This document shows positions 1 to 8,254 of a stretch of 64,000 nt of DNA, piece after piece. The translations under genes were made by a program, and so were the position numbers. The DNA is taken from assembly GCF_004801255.1 (NCBI RefSeq), contig NZ_CP036295.1, positions 2,442,001-2,506,000 of the forward strand, read 5' to 3'. Every line of letters begins with the position of its first letter. Position 1 is the stretch's first letter. The notes under the pieces are model-generated. The model was not told the DNA's origin. It worked only from the letters and a program-made list of their open reading frames with translations, and made no database searches. This DNA is from Desulfovibrio desulfuricans (GTDB lineage: Bacteria > Desulfobacterota > Desulfovibrionia > Desulfovibrionales > Desulfovibrionaceae).

Positions 1-369
1 CACCGCGCCGTTGCCAGCCATTTGCTGCGCCTGGGCAGACGCGCCATAACCATAGGGCTGGCCCTGGGGCTGCCCGTAGGTGGGGGCGGCGTTGTCCCCG
101 GCATAACCGGGGGCGGCATAGCTCTGCGGGGCCTGCGGCGCCCCCTGCGACGGAACCTGAGGCGAAGTATAGGGCGTCGTGTAGGCAGGCGCAGCCGCTG
201 GGGGAGAAGACGGCAGGTCGTAAGACGTAACGCCGTCTCCCCCGCGTGCGGGCGAAGATGCCGTCTGCGCGCCGCCGCAGGCGCACAGCAGCAAACATCC
301 CGCAAGGCTGCAGACTGTCCAGATTCTTCGACAAAAGTATTGAGCGGCCAAGGCTGGCTGGTGCGTCAT
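1..369 (-). CDS. Putative Gln/Pro/Tyr-rich lipoprotein, truncated by the left window edge
   Basis: The frame opens with an ATG at 369 and is still open at base 1, so the C-terminus is missing; 123 codons are visible. An AGGAAG Shine-Dalgarno lies about 8 nt upstream, inside the end of the preceding regulator gene, and only 2 nt separate this ATG from that gene's stop, so the two are probably cotranscribed. The N-terminus has basic residues, then a short hydrophobic run ending LLLCAC, which can serve as a lipobox. After it the chain is low complexity and rich in Pro, Ala, Gln, Tyr and Gly (repeated PQ, YG and GQP motifs), which suggests an extended surface or periplasmic segment. No catalytic domain is visible in this part. 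Overlapping plus-strand frames look like shadows. The function is unknown. Confidence 0.6.
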   Translation of the reverse strand, partial: MTHQPALAAQYFCRRIWTVCSLAGCLLLCACGGAQTASSPARGGDGVTSYDLPSSPPAAAPAYTTPYTSPQVPSQGAPQAPQSYAAPGYAGDNAAPTYGQPQGQPYGYGASAQAQQMAGNGAV

Positions 370-371
370 TG

Positions 372-1064
372 CTATACTTCCTGCAGCACCCACGAGACAC
401 GGCCAAGCATACGCCTGGTCAGAAGGCTGGCAGCCAGCTGCGTTTCAGGAAAGGCCGCAGCCTCTGAACGCAGCACATAGCCGTCCTGGGTGCTGTTCAA
501 AAACACCCTGCGCAACACCACGCCCTCGTTGGGGGCAAAGATGGCATACACGCGGCCAGAGACCACATCTGTATCCATGGTGTCCACGCCCACATGGGCC
601 CCTTCGGAAATAAGAGGGGCCATGTTGGCGCCGCGCACGCGCAAAACCTGCAGGCCGTCGCGGGTAAGCGACAGCGGCAACGATATTTTGCCCGCCAGGG
701 CAAGGGTGGGACGCGGAGCGTCATCGCTGTAGACGCACTTGGCGTCGTAGACCGAGTGAATACCGCCCCGCGCCATGGCATCGCCATAGTGGGCAGCGGT
801 CTCGGCCAGTGCGGCCGGAGCGTCTTCGGGAACGTAACCCTGCTCGGTGCGCAGGTACATGGGGCCAACGCCCTGCTTGAGCCAGTCGGGGTTGAGGCCG
901 AACTTCTCAAACAGCTTCATGAACCAGTCACCAGGCACGGAATTGCGCCGCTTCGCATCTGAAATACTGGACTGACGGATGTCCAGAACCTCGGCCAGTT
1001 CAACCTGTGTACGGCTGTTGGTGGCGAGCTTGATGCGCTCATATATTTCTGCAAAACCGGGCAT
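372..1064 (-). CDS. XRE/CI-like transcriptional regulator with a degraded S24 (LexA-like) C-terminal domain
   Basis: The 230-residue start at 1064 is preferred over a longer frame because AGGAGT lies about 10 nt upstream. Residues about 10-60 form a phage CI-type helix-turn-helix (TQVELAEVLDIRQSSISDAK). The C-terminal half has the beta-rich layout of S24 peptidases. Where LexA/CI/UmuD proteins carry G-x-S-M with the nucleophile serine, this protein reads RGANM (Asn at about 147). The position of the general-base lysine appears to be arginine (VVLRR, about 185). By family knowledge it should bind DNA and dimerise but not self-cleave, so it would not respond to RecA as a classical SOS repressor does. 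It lies 36 bp downstream of hflC on the same strand, with an inverted repeat between them that could be its operator. Targets are unknown. Confidence 0.8.
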   Translation of the reverse strand: MPGFAEIYERIKLATNSRTQVELAEVLDIRQSSISDAKRRNSVPGDWFMKLFEKFGLNPDWLKQGVGPMYLRTEQGYVPEDAPAALAETAAHYGDAMARGGIHSVYDAKCVYSDDAPRPTLALAGKISLPLSLTRDGLQVLRVRGANMAPLISEGAHVGVDTMDTDVVSGRVYAIFAPNEGVVLRRVFLNSTQDGYVLRSEAAAFPETQLAASLLTRRMLGRVSWVLQEV

Positions 1065-1080
1065 AACTCTTCGACTCCTG

Positions 1081-1099
1081 GCGTGGACGCAATCCACGC
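1081..1099. promoter_or_regulatory. Perfect 7-bp inverted repeat between hflC and the CI-like regulator
   Basis: GCGTGGA and TCCACGC are separated by 5 nt. The repeat lies just after the hflC stop and just before the regulator's Shine-Dalgarno. No T-run follows on the minus strand, so it is not an obvious intrinsic terminator. It could be an operator for the regulator or an mRNA hairpin that tunes its translation. Confidence 0.4.
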
Positions 1100-1100
1100 A

Positions 1101-1949
1101 TCAATGTTGCTGATTAAGCAATGGCGTTTCGTTAGAAAGCACCATTTTACTGTTTTCTTTTAACGACTTGCGCATGGCATCAAGCCAGCGCTGGTAGGCG
1201 TAGAACTGGGGGGCCTTGTTGTAAGCCTGCGCGTAAGCCGCCGCAGCCGTGGCATCGCCCTTTCCGCGTTCTATTTGCGCCGCACGCGCCGCCTCCGCCA
1301 AGATAACCGCCCTCTGGCGGTCAGCATCAGAACGGATACGCGTCGATTCCTCCTCGCCTTCCGAGCGGTACTGTTTTGCCTGCCGCTCCCGTTCAGCCCG
1401 CATGCGACCAAAGATCGCGCGCTGGTTTTCCGGCGGCAGGTCGGTGCGCTTGATGCGCACATCGAGCACCTCTACCCCGTAGCCATGCATAAGGTCTGAA
1501 ACCTTGTTGGTGACTTCCTTCATGATGGCAGCCCTGTGCGAAGATACAACCTCTGTAAGGGTGTACGCGCCAACAAGCGCCCGCAACTGCGAATAGACAA
1601 CGTCGTCCAGACGCGCCTGCGCGCCTGGTATGGAGCGCATGGTGCGGTAAAACTGCAAGGGGTCGATGATTTTCCACCGCGCGTAGTTGTCGAGCACAAT
1701 GGCCTTTTTATCTACGGTAAAAGCCTCGCGGGACCTCGCTTCATAATCCAGGACACGCGCGTCGAAATAAACCACGTTCTGGATAAATGGAATTTTAAAA
1801 TGCAGGCCAGGCCCGTACACGCGCGAAAGCGGCTCGCCCAGCTGCAGCACCAGCGCCTTCTGGGTCTGGTACACGGTAAAAAAACCCTGATTGCCGATTA
1901 TGATGAGCACCAGAGCCACAATAGTAAGCACCAAGGGATTTTTGCTCAT
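1101..1949 (-). CDS. hflC: HflC, SPFH-domain modulator of the FtsH protease
   Basis: The 282-residue product has one N-terminal transmembrane segment (about 5-25) followed by a prohibitin/SPFH domain and a charged Ala/Arg/Glu-rich helical region (about 190-240). These are the usual features of HflC. With HflK it forms a large periplasmic-side membrane complex that encloses FtsH and limits its access to substrates. The start codon overlaps the hflK stop (TAATG), with GGAG about 8 nt upstream inside hflK, which indicates translational coupling. The shorter N-terminus compared with the neighbour and the position after hflK support C rather than K. Confidence 0.93.
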   Translation of the reverse strand: MSKNPLVLTIVALVLIIIGNQGFFTVYQTQKALVLQLGEPLSRVYGPGLHFKIPFIQNVVYFDARVLDYEARSREAFTVDKKAIVLDNYARWKIIDPLQFYRTMRSIPGAQARLDDVVYSQLRALVGAYTLTEVVSSHRAAIMKEVTNKVSDLMHGYGVEVLDVRIKRTDLPPENQRAIFGRMRAERERQAKQYRSEGEEESTRIRSDADRQRAVILAEAARAAQIERGKGDATAAAAYAQAYNKAPQFYAYQRWLDAMRKSLKENSKMVLSNETPLLNQQH

Positions 1950-3109
1950 TATTTTTTCTCCAGCGTCTTGGGCGAAGCGGGAGCGCCGAGACCGGGCAGG
2001 GTGAGATAGGGCAAGGCACGCCCGGCTGCCGGGCTGTCCATAAGCACCTTTTCGCCTGCGTTGGAAAGGATTTCTTCAATCGCTTCGTAGTAGAGCCGCT
2101 GCTCTGTGACCTTGGGGGCCTTGTCGTGCTCTACGCGCAGGGCGTCAAACCGTGAGGCGTCGCCCTCGGCAGTACGCACGCGCGTTGCGCTGTAAGCCTC
2201 GGCGTCGTTCACCATGGCGGCCGCCTGACCTCTTGCCTTTGGCAGCAGCTCGTTGCGGTAGGCCTCGGCCTCGTTGATTATGCGGCTTTTGTCCTCGCGG
2301 GCGCTGGCCACGTCTTTAAAGGCGTCGATAACTTCCTGCGGGGGGTGCACGTCCTGCAGCTGCACGGCCAGCACCTGTATGCCCGCGCCGTAGCGATCAA
2401 GCACGGTTTGCAGCAGGTGCGTGGCTTCGCTCTGGATTTTAAGCTTGCCGTCGGTGATGGCCGAATCGATCAGGCTGTTGCCGATAACCTCACGCATGGC
2501 GGCCTCTGCAGCATTGCGCACCAGCGCGGCCGGGGCCGTGACGTTAAAGAGGTAACCCACAGGATCGCTGATCTTGTACTGCACGCTGAACTGCACGTTG
2601 ACGATATTTTCATCGCCCGTGAGCATGGAGGCTTCTTCCGGAACGGTACGGACCTGCCCCTGCTGGAACGTGGCCGTCTGTCCCACGGAACGAAAGCCCA
2701 CTTCACCGCGCAAAACCTGCGTTACCTGCGGCTTGTATACTGATTCGATAGGAACTGGCCACGCATAATGCGGGCCAGGGCCCTCAGTGCGGTCGTATTT
2801 GCCAAACCGCAGCACCACGCCCTGCTCGTCAGGGTTGATAATGTATATGCCCGAAAGCAGCCACAGGCCCACTATGGCAAAAACAACCAAAAATGCGGTC
2901 CTGCCGTTGGGGAAGCGCATCCGGGCAAGTTTGGCAAAAGGGTTTTCGTTGCCCGGACCACGTCCGTTGTTAAACGGCGTACGGCGGGCACGAGGGGCTT
3001 CTTCCTCCCGCTCCGTGTCGTCAGAATCAAAATCCTGAGGAGGTCGGGGCGGGGGGTTGGAGCCCTGCTTCTGTCTTTTTTCCTGAAGTTTGTCCCAGTC
3101 CCAATTCAT
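1949..3109 (-). CDS. hflK: HflK, SPFH-domain modulator of the FtsH protease
   Basis: The 386-residue product begins with a hydrophilic Pro/Arg/Asp/Glu-rich cytoplasmic tail of about 70 residues. A single membrane segment follows (about 72-92, TAFLVVFAIVGLWLLSGIYI), then the SPFH domain and a long charged helix. The Pro-rich tail is typical of HflK and absent from HflC. It partners HflC, encoded immediately downstream with a 1-base overlap. The 5' region from 3110 is relatively AT-rich and probably carries the operon promoter; I did not identify a convincing heat-shock promoter. Confidence 0.93.
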   Translation of the reverse strand: MNWDWDKLQEKRQKQGSNPPPRPPQDFDSDDTEREEEAPRARRTPFNNGRGPGNENPFAKLARMRFPNGRTAFLVVFAIVGLWLLSGIYIINPDEQGVVLRFGKYDRTEGPGPHYAWPVPIESVYKPQVTQVLRGEVGFRSVGQTATFQQGQVRTVPEEASMLTGDENIVNVQFSVQYKISDPVGYLFNVTAPAALVRNAAEAAMREVIGNSLIDSAITDGKLKIQSEATHLLQTVLDRYGAGIQVLAVQLQDVHPPQEVIDAFKDVASAREDKSRIINEAEAYRNELLPKARGQAAAMVNDAEAYSATRVRTAEGDASRFDALRVEHDKAPKVTEQRLYYEAIEEILSNAGEKVLMDSPAAGRALPYLTLPGLGAPASPKTLEKK

Positions 3110-3510
3110 GACGCAAGCGTATCCTTTAAAAATGTGCGGCCCCGTTGCCGATCAGAGAGAGATCAGTCAGCAAGCCACTGAGTATTTTGAAAAAAAAGGA
3201 GAATCTAAACATGGCACTATTGCGGTGTAAACAACAAAGACCTGCCACCCATTCTAAACGGGCATCTTGTAAAATATATGCAAAGTCTGAAACAAAGTCA
3301 ACATAACGTTGCGAATCAGTATGTTTTAAAGGGCTAAGACATACATTACGGGTAATTGCAATTTAGCAATCAGAGCAGACACGTGCCCTGCTTGTGGGGA
3401 TCATCCCCGCTGTGCCGTGAAAATAGGATAAGGCAATTTTTTTATCTCCTGGACAAAAACGCGGACGGCTGCAGTTTGCGCAAAAAACCGTTCGGACGCA
3501 AGGCGTACTG
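3110..3510. other. Intergenic region upstream of hflK
   Basis: This gap of about 400 bp has no plausible gene. It is AT-rich from 3180 to 3400 and presumably holds the hflKC promoter. A dyad at 3394-3410 (GGGGAT, c, ATCCCC, with partly matching flanks) is a possible protein-binding site. Nothing else stands out. Confidence 0.4.
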
Positions 3511-3536
3511 GCAGTCGGGGCTTGCGCCCTGACTGC
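3511..3536 (-). terminator. Hairpin just after the small membrane protein gene
   Basis: GCAGTC...GACTGC encloses a GGGC/GCCC inner stem with a TTGC loop. It starts at the last base of the minus-strand gene's stop codon. The nearest T-run on that strand is about 24 nt further on (3482-3487), so this is a weak candidate for an intrinsic terminator and may instead be a 3'-end stabilising hairpin. Confidence 0.35.
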
Positions 3537-3793
3537 TAGTACGCCAGAGAAACTGCGGCGTTTTTGTCCATGTTTACGCTGGGGCTGCGCAGCGCGGGTC
3601 CGGCCAGGGGCACAACCCGCACGGCGCTGACTACGTCGGCCCGTACGTCAAAGCCCGGCGTAAAGGCCAGATCGCCGCTTTCGCCCAGGCTTTCGCCACG
3701 CCAGAGCGTGACGGCAAAAAACAGCGCACAGCCAAGCAATGCAGCGCTCAACGCCATATAGGGAACCGATTTAGCGCGATTCTGCCTGATCAT
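3536..3793 (-). CDS. Small single-pass membrane protein of unknown function
   Basis: The start at 3793 (85 residues) is chosen over a frame beginning 18 codons earlier because AAGGAG lies 5 nt upstream. The N-terminus is basic (MIRQNRAKS), followed by one hydrophobic helix (about 10-30) and a mostly hydrophilic C-terminal part of about 50 residues with no recognisable motif. The topology fits a membrane-anchored periplasmic peptide or an uncleaved signal-anchor protein. It follows the TPR and glycosyltransferase genes on the same strand with a gap of about 70 bp, so it may be cotranscribed with them. Confidence 0.6.
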   Translation of the reverse strand: MIRQNRAKSVPYMALSAALLGCALFFAVTLWRGESLGESGDLAFTPGFDVRADVVSAVRVVPLAGPALRSPSVNMDKNAAVSLAY

Positions 3794-3865
3794 GACGACT
3801 CCTTGCGGCAGCTTTTGCCGCCGCCAAGTTTTCGTCATTTGATGCAAAAAACGCGCCGGGCAGGA

Positions 3866-4447
3866 CTACTGGCGCAACCGCGTGCACTCCTCGAGGATAC
3901 GCGCAAGCTCGGCGTCGTCGGGCATTTCCTTGAGGCCCGTGCGGGCATGCCCGATGGCGCGAACATATTCGCCAGCGTCCATCATGGCTCTGGCCATCAT
4001 GCCAAAGATGGCATTTTCGTCCTTATAATGCTTTAGCGCCTCGGCAAAACAGGCGTCAGCCTCCGACGGCTTGCCCTCGGCCAGAAATTTTTTCCCGTCG
4101 CTGAAGCAATGGTCGAGGTTGAGCTTGCGCTGCAGGGCCAGCTGATATTCCTCTTCTTTTTCCTGGCCTTTCATGGCCCGGTAAAACTGCGAGAGCCGCT
4201 GCAGCAGTTCCTTTTCGCCGCCGGGCGAATAGCCGCTTACCGGCGCGCCCGCCGCCTTGAGGTCGGGGTCTGCGGCAAGCTCGGCAAGCGCGGCGCGAAA
4301 ATCGCCGCGCAGATCAAGGGGCGCGCTCTGCCCGCCCAGTTCTTTGAGGGCCGAAATAATCAAAAACAGCGCCCTTTCCGTGTCGTGGCGCGAGCAACAG
4401 GCCTTGGCCCGGCCCAGGTCTTCCCTGATCTTGCGTGCGTTCATCAT
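3866..4447 (-). CDS. TPR-containing protein
   Basis: This 193-residue, largely helical protein has no signal peptide. Residues about 115-185 contain two TPR-like helix pairs (AEGKPSEADACFAEALKHY and AGEYVRAIGHARTGLKEMP). The N-terminal half is helical but not clearly TPR. The ATG overlaps the stop of the upstream glycosyltransferase gene (ATGA), so the two are translationally coupled. TPRs mediate protein-protein contacts, so it may be an accessory partner of that glycosyltransferase; this is inference from position only. Confidence 0.75.
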   Translation of the reverse strand: MMNARKIREDLGRAKACCSRHDTERALFLIISALKELGGQSAPLDLRGDFRAALAELAADPDLKAAGAPVSGYSPGGEKELLQRLSQFYRAMKGQEKEEEYQLALQRKLNLDHCFSDGKKFLAEGKPSEADACFAEALKHYKDENAIFGMMARAMMDAGEYVRAIGHARTGLKEMPDDAELARILEECTRLRQ

Positions 4448-5466
4448 AGCCCCTGATTGTTGTTTGCCGCCTGGGCGTGCATGGTCAGCACCCGCCGCAT
4501 GGCCTCCGCCGTGTCGCCGTCCAGCTGGTACGACATGACGTAGTTCCTGAAGCGGGCGTTCAACCCTGCCGCCACATGGGCAAGATCACGCTGAAATTCC
4601 TTGTATTCACGCCGCTCCGCCAACCGCACCCTGCCCTGGCCGTCCACATCCTCAACGGCGTACCGCCTGAGAGGAACCAGCGAGCGCAGGCCCGAAAGGT
4701 AAAGAATCTTGTTCATAAACAGCCTGCCCATGCACAGGTTGTCCCTGATAACCAGCTCACGGTGCAGTCTGCGTTTGTCTATGCCCCTTGCGGCGTACGT
4801 ATCGCGAGCGTCTTCGCCTTCCCTGATGTTCTCAAAATATTCCGGTCCGAGGTAGTAGTACTGCGGCAGGCCCGCCGCCTGCATGCGTAGCCCGTAGTCG
4901 CCGTCTTCGCCTCCGTAGAGGCCGTATTCCTCATTCCAGCAGCCAAGCTTTTGGGCGACGGTCTGCGGCACGAGCACCGCCTGACCGGGCAGGTTGCCCA
5001 GACACAGGCCAAGCTCGCCGTGGGGCGTCTGCTGGCTGCCTGGCGCTTTGCGCAGCATTTCACGGTTAAAGGCTCCCCCAAGGTTGGAGACTGGCTGCCC
5101 GTGGCTCCACAGTGCCAGCAGGTCGCGCAGCCAGTGCCGCCGCACCATGGCCGTGTCGTTGTCGAGCTTCATGTACAGCGGCGCGGGCGCAAGCTCCCAC
5201 CCCACATTGGCCGCGCAGGCCACGCCCATGTTGCGCGGCAGCAAAAACAGGTGGTCGATAACCCCATCGCCGCGCAGGCGCAGCAGAGTTTTGACCAGAT
5301 CAGGCTCGCTGCCGTTATCCACCACCGTGATGCAAAACGGAACCTCGCGCGAAGTTTCGGACAGGGCGCGGATAGCGCGCTCTGTGGCTGCGGGCCTGTT
5401 AAAAACAGGGATGGTCACGTTGCAGAGCGGGCCGGTCAGGCTCGCCCCAGTACTGGACTCGTGCAT
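4444..5466 (-). CDS. Family 2 glycosyltransferase
   Basis: The 340-residue product has the GT-A fold signature of GT2 enzymes. Near the N-terminus is VTIPVFNRP, then VVDNGSEPDLV (nucleotide-binding Asp), and about 30 residues later RNMGVACAANVGWE. The metal-binding region is YMKLDNDTAMV, a DxD-type motif. A later acidic segment (YGGEDGDYGLRMQAAG) fits the catalytic-base region. It should transfer a sugar from a nucleotide-sugar donor in the cytoplasm; donor and acceptor cannot be told from sequence. It overlaps the downstream TPR gene by 4 bp and diverges from a second glycosyltransferase at 5639, so the pair may act on the same glycan. Confidence 0.88.
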   Translation of the reverse strand: MHESSTGASLTGPLCNVTIPVFNRPAATERAIRALSETSREVPFCITVVDNGSEPDLVKTLLRLRGDGVIDHLFLLPRNMGVACAANVGWELAPAPLYMKLDNDTAMVRRHWLRDLLALWSHGQPVSNLGGAFNREMLRKAPGSQQTPHGELGLCLGNLPGQAVLVPQTVAQKLGCWNEEYGLYGGEDGDYGLRMQAAGLPQYYYLGPEYFENIREGEDARDTYAARGIDKRRLHRELVIRDNLCMGRLFMNKILYLSGLRSLVPLRRYAVEDVDGQGRVRLAERREYKEFQRDLAHVAAGLNARFRNYVMSYQLDGDTAEAMRRVLTMHAQAANNNQGL

Positions 5467-5638
5467 GTGTGCTCCGCTGGCGCAGGTGCGCCGCCGCCTG
5501 CCTTGGCAGCCGACAATGTAGCGCGATGGTAGATAACAGGCCCGCAGCCGTCAAGACAGACAATTGACGCTCACGCCCGGCATTGGTAGGCTTGCCGCCG
5601 CAAACCCGCCGCCTTTTGCGGCTGGACAAAGGAGCACC

Positions 5639-6721
5639 ATGGCGCGCGTACTTTACGGCATTCACGGCACAGGCCACGGGCACGCCATGCGCGGCCTGAC
5701 CATAGCCCGCCGCCTTTCACGACACGAATTCCTTTTTGTGGCGGACGACGACGCCCCAAAAGTTCTTGAGCCGGAGTTTCCCGTGCGCCGCCTGCCCAAC
5801 CTGGGCACAGTGTTTAAAAACTACAAGGTGGACATGGCGGCCACCATTGCCAGGGCCGTCCCCCTGCTCTGGCGCAGGCAGCGCTATATTGACCAGGTTT
5901 CGCGCCTGATTGATGAATTCAAGCCCGACGTCTGCATGACCGACCTTGAGTATTTTGTGCCGCGTGCGGCGGAAAAGGCCGGTCTGCCCTGCCTGACGCT
6001 CGACCACCAGCACGTCATCACCTGCTGCAGGCACAACCTGCCGCCTGACATGTGGTGGGACACCTTTGTGCAGGGTCTGACCCCGCGCTATCTCTTTCGC
6101 CCCACTGCCGAAAACCTCATCATCTCCTTTTACGCGCCGCCAGTGCTGCCCCGGTACAAGGCCCGCGTGGCCCCGCCCATTCTGCGCGACAGCGTGCTGG
6201 CCCTCAACCCGCGCGACGACGGGCACGTGCTTGTGTACCAGAGCAATTCGACCCATCGCAAGCTTGTGGACTTTTTACGCGCCGCCACGCGTAAAACCTG
6301 CTATGTTTTCGGCTATGACCGCACCGAAGGGCAGGAGGACAACGTGGTCTTTATGAGCAAGAGCGAAGAGGGCTTTTTGCGCCTGCTCGAAAGTTGCTCC
6401 TATGTTGTTCAGGGCGGCGGGCACACTCTCATGGGCGAAGCCCTGCACCTGGGCAAGCCTATCCTCACCCTGCCGCTCAAGGCCATGGTGGAGCAGCGCT
6501 TTAACGCGCTGTACATCGAGCGCCTGGGCTACGGCATGCAGGCCGACATGCACACGCTCGAACCAGAGCTGCTGCGCCGATTTGAGGCCAACCTGCCCGC
6601 CTACAAGGCGGCCATCGCCGCAGGCTCGTTCTGCGGCAATGAAACTGTATTCGGCCTGGTGGACCACTTTATCCGCACCGGCTCCCTGCCGGAACACGGC
6701 AACCCCGCCGTGCAGGAATAA
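5639..6721 (+). CDS. GT-B-fold glycosyltransferase (MurG/UGT-like)
   Basis: An ATG at 5639 with AAAGGAG a few bases upstream gives 360 residues; an in-frame upstream start lacks a ribosome site. The N-terminus has the Gly-rich loop of GT-B enzymes (GIHGTGHGHAMRGL). The C-terminal Rossmann domain has the donor-binding signature VVQGGGHTLMGEALHLGKP followed by PLKAMVEQRFNA, as in MurG and UDP-glycosyltransferases. A DVCMTDLEYFVPRAAEKAGLP segment in the N-terminal domain also fits. There is no membrane segment. It is divergent from the GT2 gene with about 170 bp between them. The specific product is unknown. Confidence 0.85.
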   Translation: MARVLYGIHGTGHGHAMRGLTIARRLSRHEFLFVADDDAPKVLEPEFPVRRLPNLGTVFKNYKVDMAATIARAVPLLWRRQRYIDQVSRLIDEFKPDVCMTDLEYFVPRAAEKAGLPCLTLDHQHVITCCRHNLPPDMWWDTFVQGLTPRYLFRPTAENLIISFYAPPVLPRYKARVAPPILRDSVLALNPRDDGHVLVYQSNSTHRKLVDFLRAATRKTCYVFGYDRTEGQEDNVVFMSKSEEGFLRLLESCSYVVQGGGHTLMGEALHLGKPILTLPLKAMVEQRFNALYIERLGYGMQADMHTLEPELLRRFEANLPAYKAAIAAGSFCGNETVFGLVDHFIRTGSLPEHGNPAVQE

Positions 6722-6970
6722 TCCCGCCAGCCCGCAAACTGGCCATATCAGGGCCGCGACCGCCTGACCTTTCGCACGTGGATGGCCCGGCGGCGCGGCT
6801 TTTCTGCCGCCCTTAACACAGTTCTGGGAGCTGCGGGGGCGAGGCGCAACCCGTTTTGCCGGCACGGTCTTGTTTCAGGCATCGTAATTTGGCGTCGCGC
6901 TTGTCATTTATTTTGAAAAAGTCTAGATTTCAGCAATATTTTTCCTCCAATCCATAAACGAGGCATTCGC

Positions 6971-8254
6971 ATGGACGGCATCCGCTATATTCACGCCGCC
7001 GATCTGCATCTGGACACGCCGTTTCAGGGGCTTTCACGCTCGGCGTCGCAGGGCGCACATCTGGCCCGTCTGCTGCAAGAGGCCACCTTTAAGGCCATGG
7101 AACGCCTTTTCCGGCTTTGTGAAACAGACAAGCCGGATTTTCTTGTTCTTGCGGGCGACGTCTATAATGAAGAAAACCACAGCGTCAAAGCCCAGCTCAA
7201 GCTGTGCGACGGCTGCCGCCGTTTGCGCGATGCAGGGGTGCGCGTGTTTTTGGCCCACGGCAACCACGACCCGCTCTCCTCGCGCCTGGCCGCCATACAG
7301 TGGCCGGACAACGTCACCATTTTCGGGCCGGATGTCGAAAGCCACACGGTTGAAAAAAATGGCAAAATCGTGGCCGTGGTCCACGGCATCAGCCATGCAA
7401 AAATCAAGGAAGGCCGCAATCTGGCCCGCCTTTTTCGGCGTGACCAGCAGCACGACTGCTTTCAGCTGGGCGTACTGCACTGCACCGTCGAGGGCCAGAG
7501 CAAGGCCGACCGCTACGCCCCCTGCGCGCTGGACGACCTGAAAAACGCCGGGCTGGACGCCTGGGCGCTGGGGCACGTGCATGAGCGGGCAACGCTGAGC
7601 ACGACCCCGTTGATCGCATACAGCGGCAACGCTCAGGGCCTGCATGTCAACGAGCCTGGGCCGCGCGGCTGCCTGCGGGTTGCCGCCAGCCCGCAGCCCG
7701 ATGGCGGCTATGCCTGCCGCGAGGAATTTGTGCGCCTCGGGCCGGTGCAATGGACCAAGGTGCAGGTTGACCTCGACGACGTGGCCCACCTCAATGATGT
7801 GGAAGGCCGCATGACACGCGCCCTGGAAGAAGCCGCCGAGAGCACCGACCCCGGTTGCGAAGCGCTCATCGCCCGGGTGGTTCTGCGCGGGCGTACCCCG
7901 CTTGACGCCGCCCTGCGCGACGCCGCCAATCAGGAGGATCTGGCCGAACGTCTGACCCACCTGCAAACCTCCACCCCCAGCGTCTGGCTCAAGGATATGG
8001 TGGCGGAAACCAGCCCGGCCATAGACCGCGCGCAGTATCTGCAGCGCGAGGATCTGCTGGGCGAGGCCCTGCGCCTGGCCGACCGCATGTCGCAGGGCGG
8101 CGAAACCCTGCACGCGGTGGCCGCCCCGGCGCTCAAGCAGCTCTACGAGCACGGCCAGCTGCGCCACATACTTACCCACCCCGACGATGAGCGCATGCGG
8201 GCCCTGCTGGAAGAGGCCGAACGCCTGTGCACCGATCTTCTGGAGGCCCGCTGA
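6971..8254 (+). CDS. SbcD/Mre11-like metallophosphoesterase (YhaO type), DNA repair exonuclease
   Basis: The 427-residue product carries all the calcineurin-type phosphodiesterase motifs: HAADLHLD (metal ligands D11 and H13), GDVYN (D63), GNHD (97-100), a His in the LHCTVEG block, and GHVHE. The extended C-terminal region (about 260-427) matches the layout of the YhaO branch rather than classical SbcD. Its partner, a giant coiled-coil ATPase, begins on the last base of this gene's stop codon (TGATG). By analogy with Mre11-Rad50 and SbcCD the pair would process DNA ends or hairpins, but activity of the YhaO/YhaN branch is less established. GAGG sits about 8 nt before the ATG. Confidence 0.88.
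   Translation: MDGIRYIHAADLHLDTPFQGLSRSASQGAHLARLLQEATFKAMERLFRLCETDKPDFLVLAGDVYNEENHSVKAQLKLCDGCRRLRDAGVRVFLAHGNHDPLSSRLAAIQWPDNVTIFGPDVESHTVEKNGKIVAVVHGISHAKIKEGRNLARLFRRDQQHDCFQLGVLHCTVEGQSKADRYAPCALDDLKNAGLDAWALGHVHERATLSTTPLIAYSGNAQGLHVNEPGPRGCLRVAASPQPDGGYACREEFVRLGPVQWTKVQVDLDDVAHLNDVEGRMTRALEEAAESTDPGCEALIARVVLRGRTPLDAALRDAANQEDLAERLTHLQTSTPSVWLKDMVAETSPAIDRAQYLQREDLLGEALRLADRMSQGGETLHAVAAPALKQLYEHGQLRHILTHPDDERMRALLEEAERLCTDLLEAR

Noticed and set aside
22-480. Plus-strand frame of 152 codons at the left edge
   Set aside because: It overlaps two minus-strand genes that have ribosome sites and recognisable features; its Arg-rich translation looks like a shadow.
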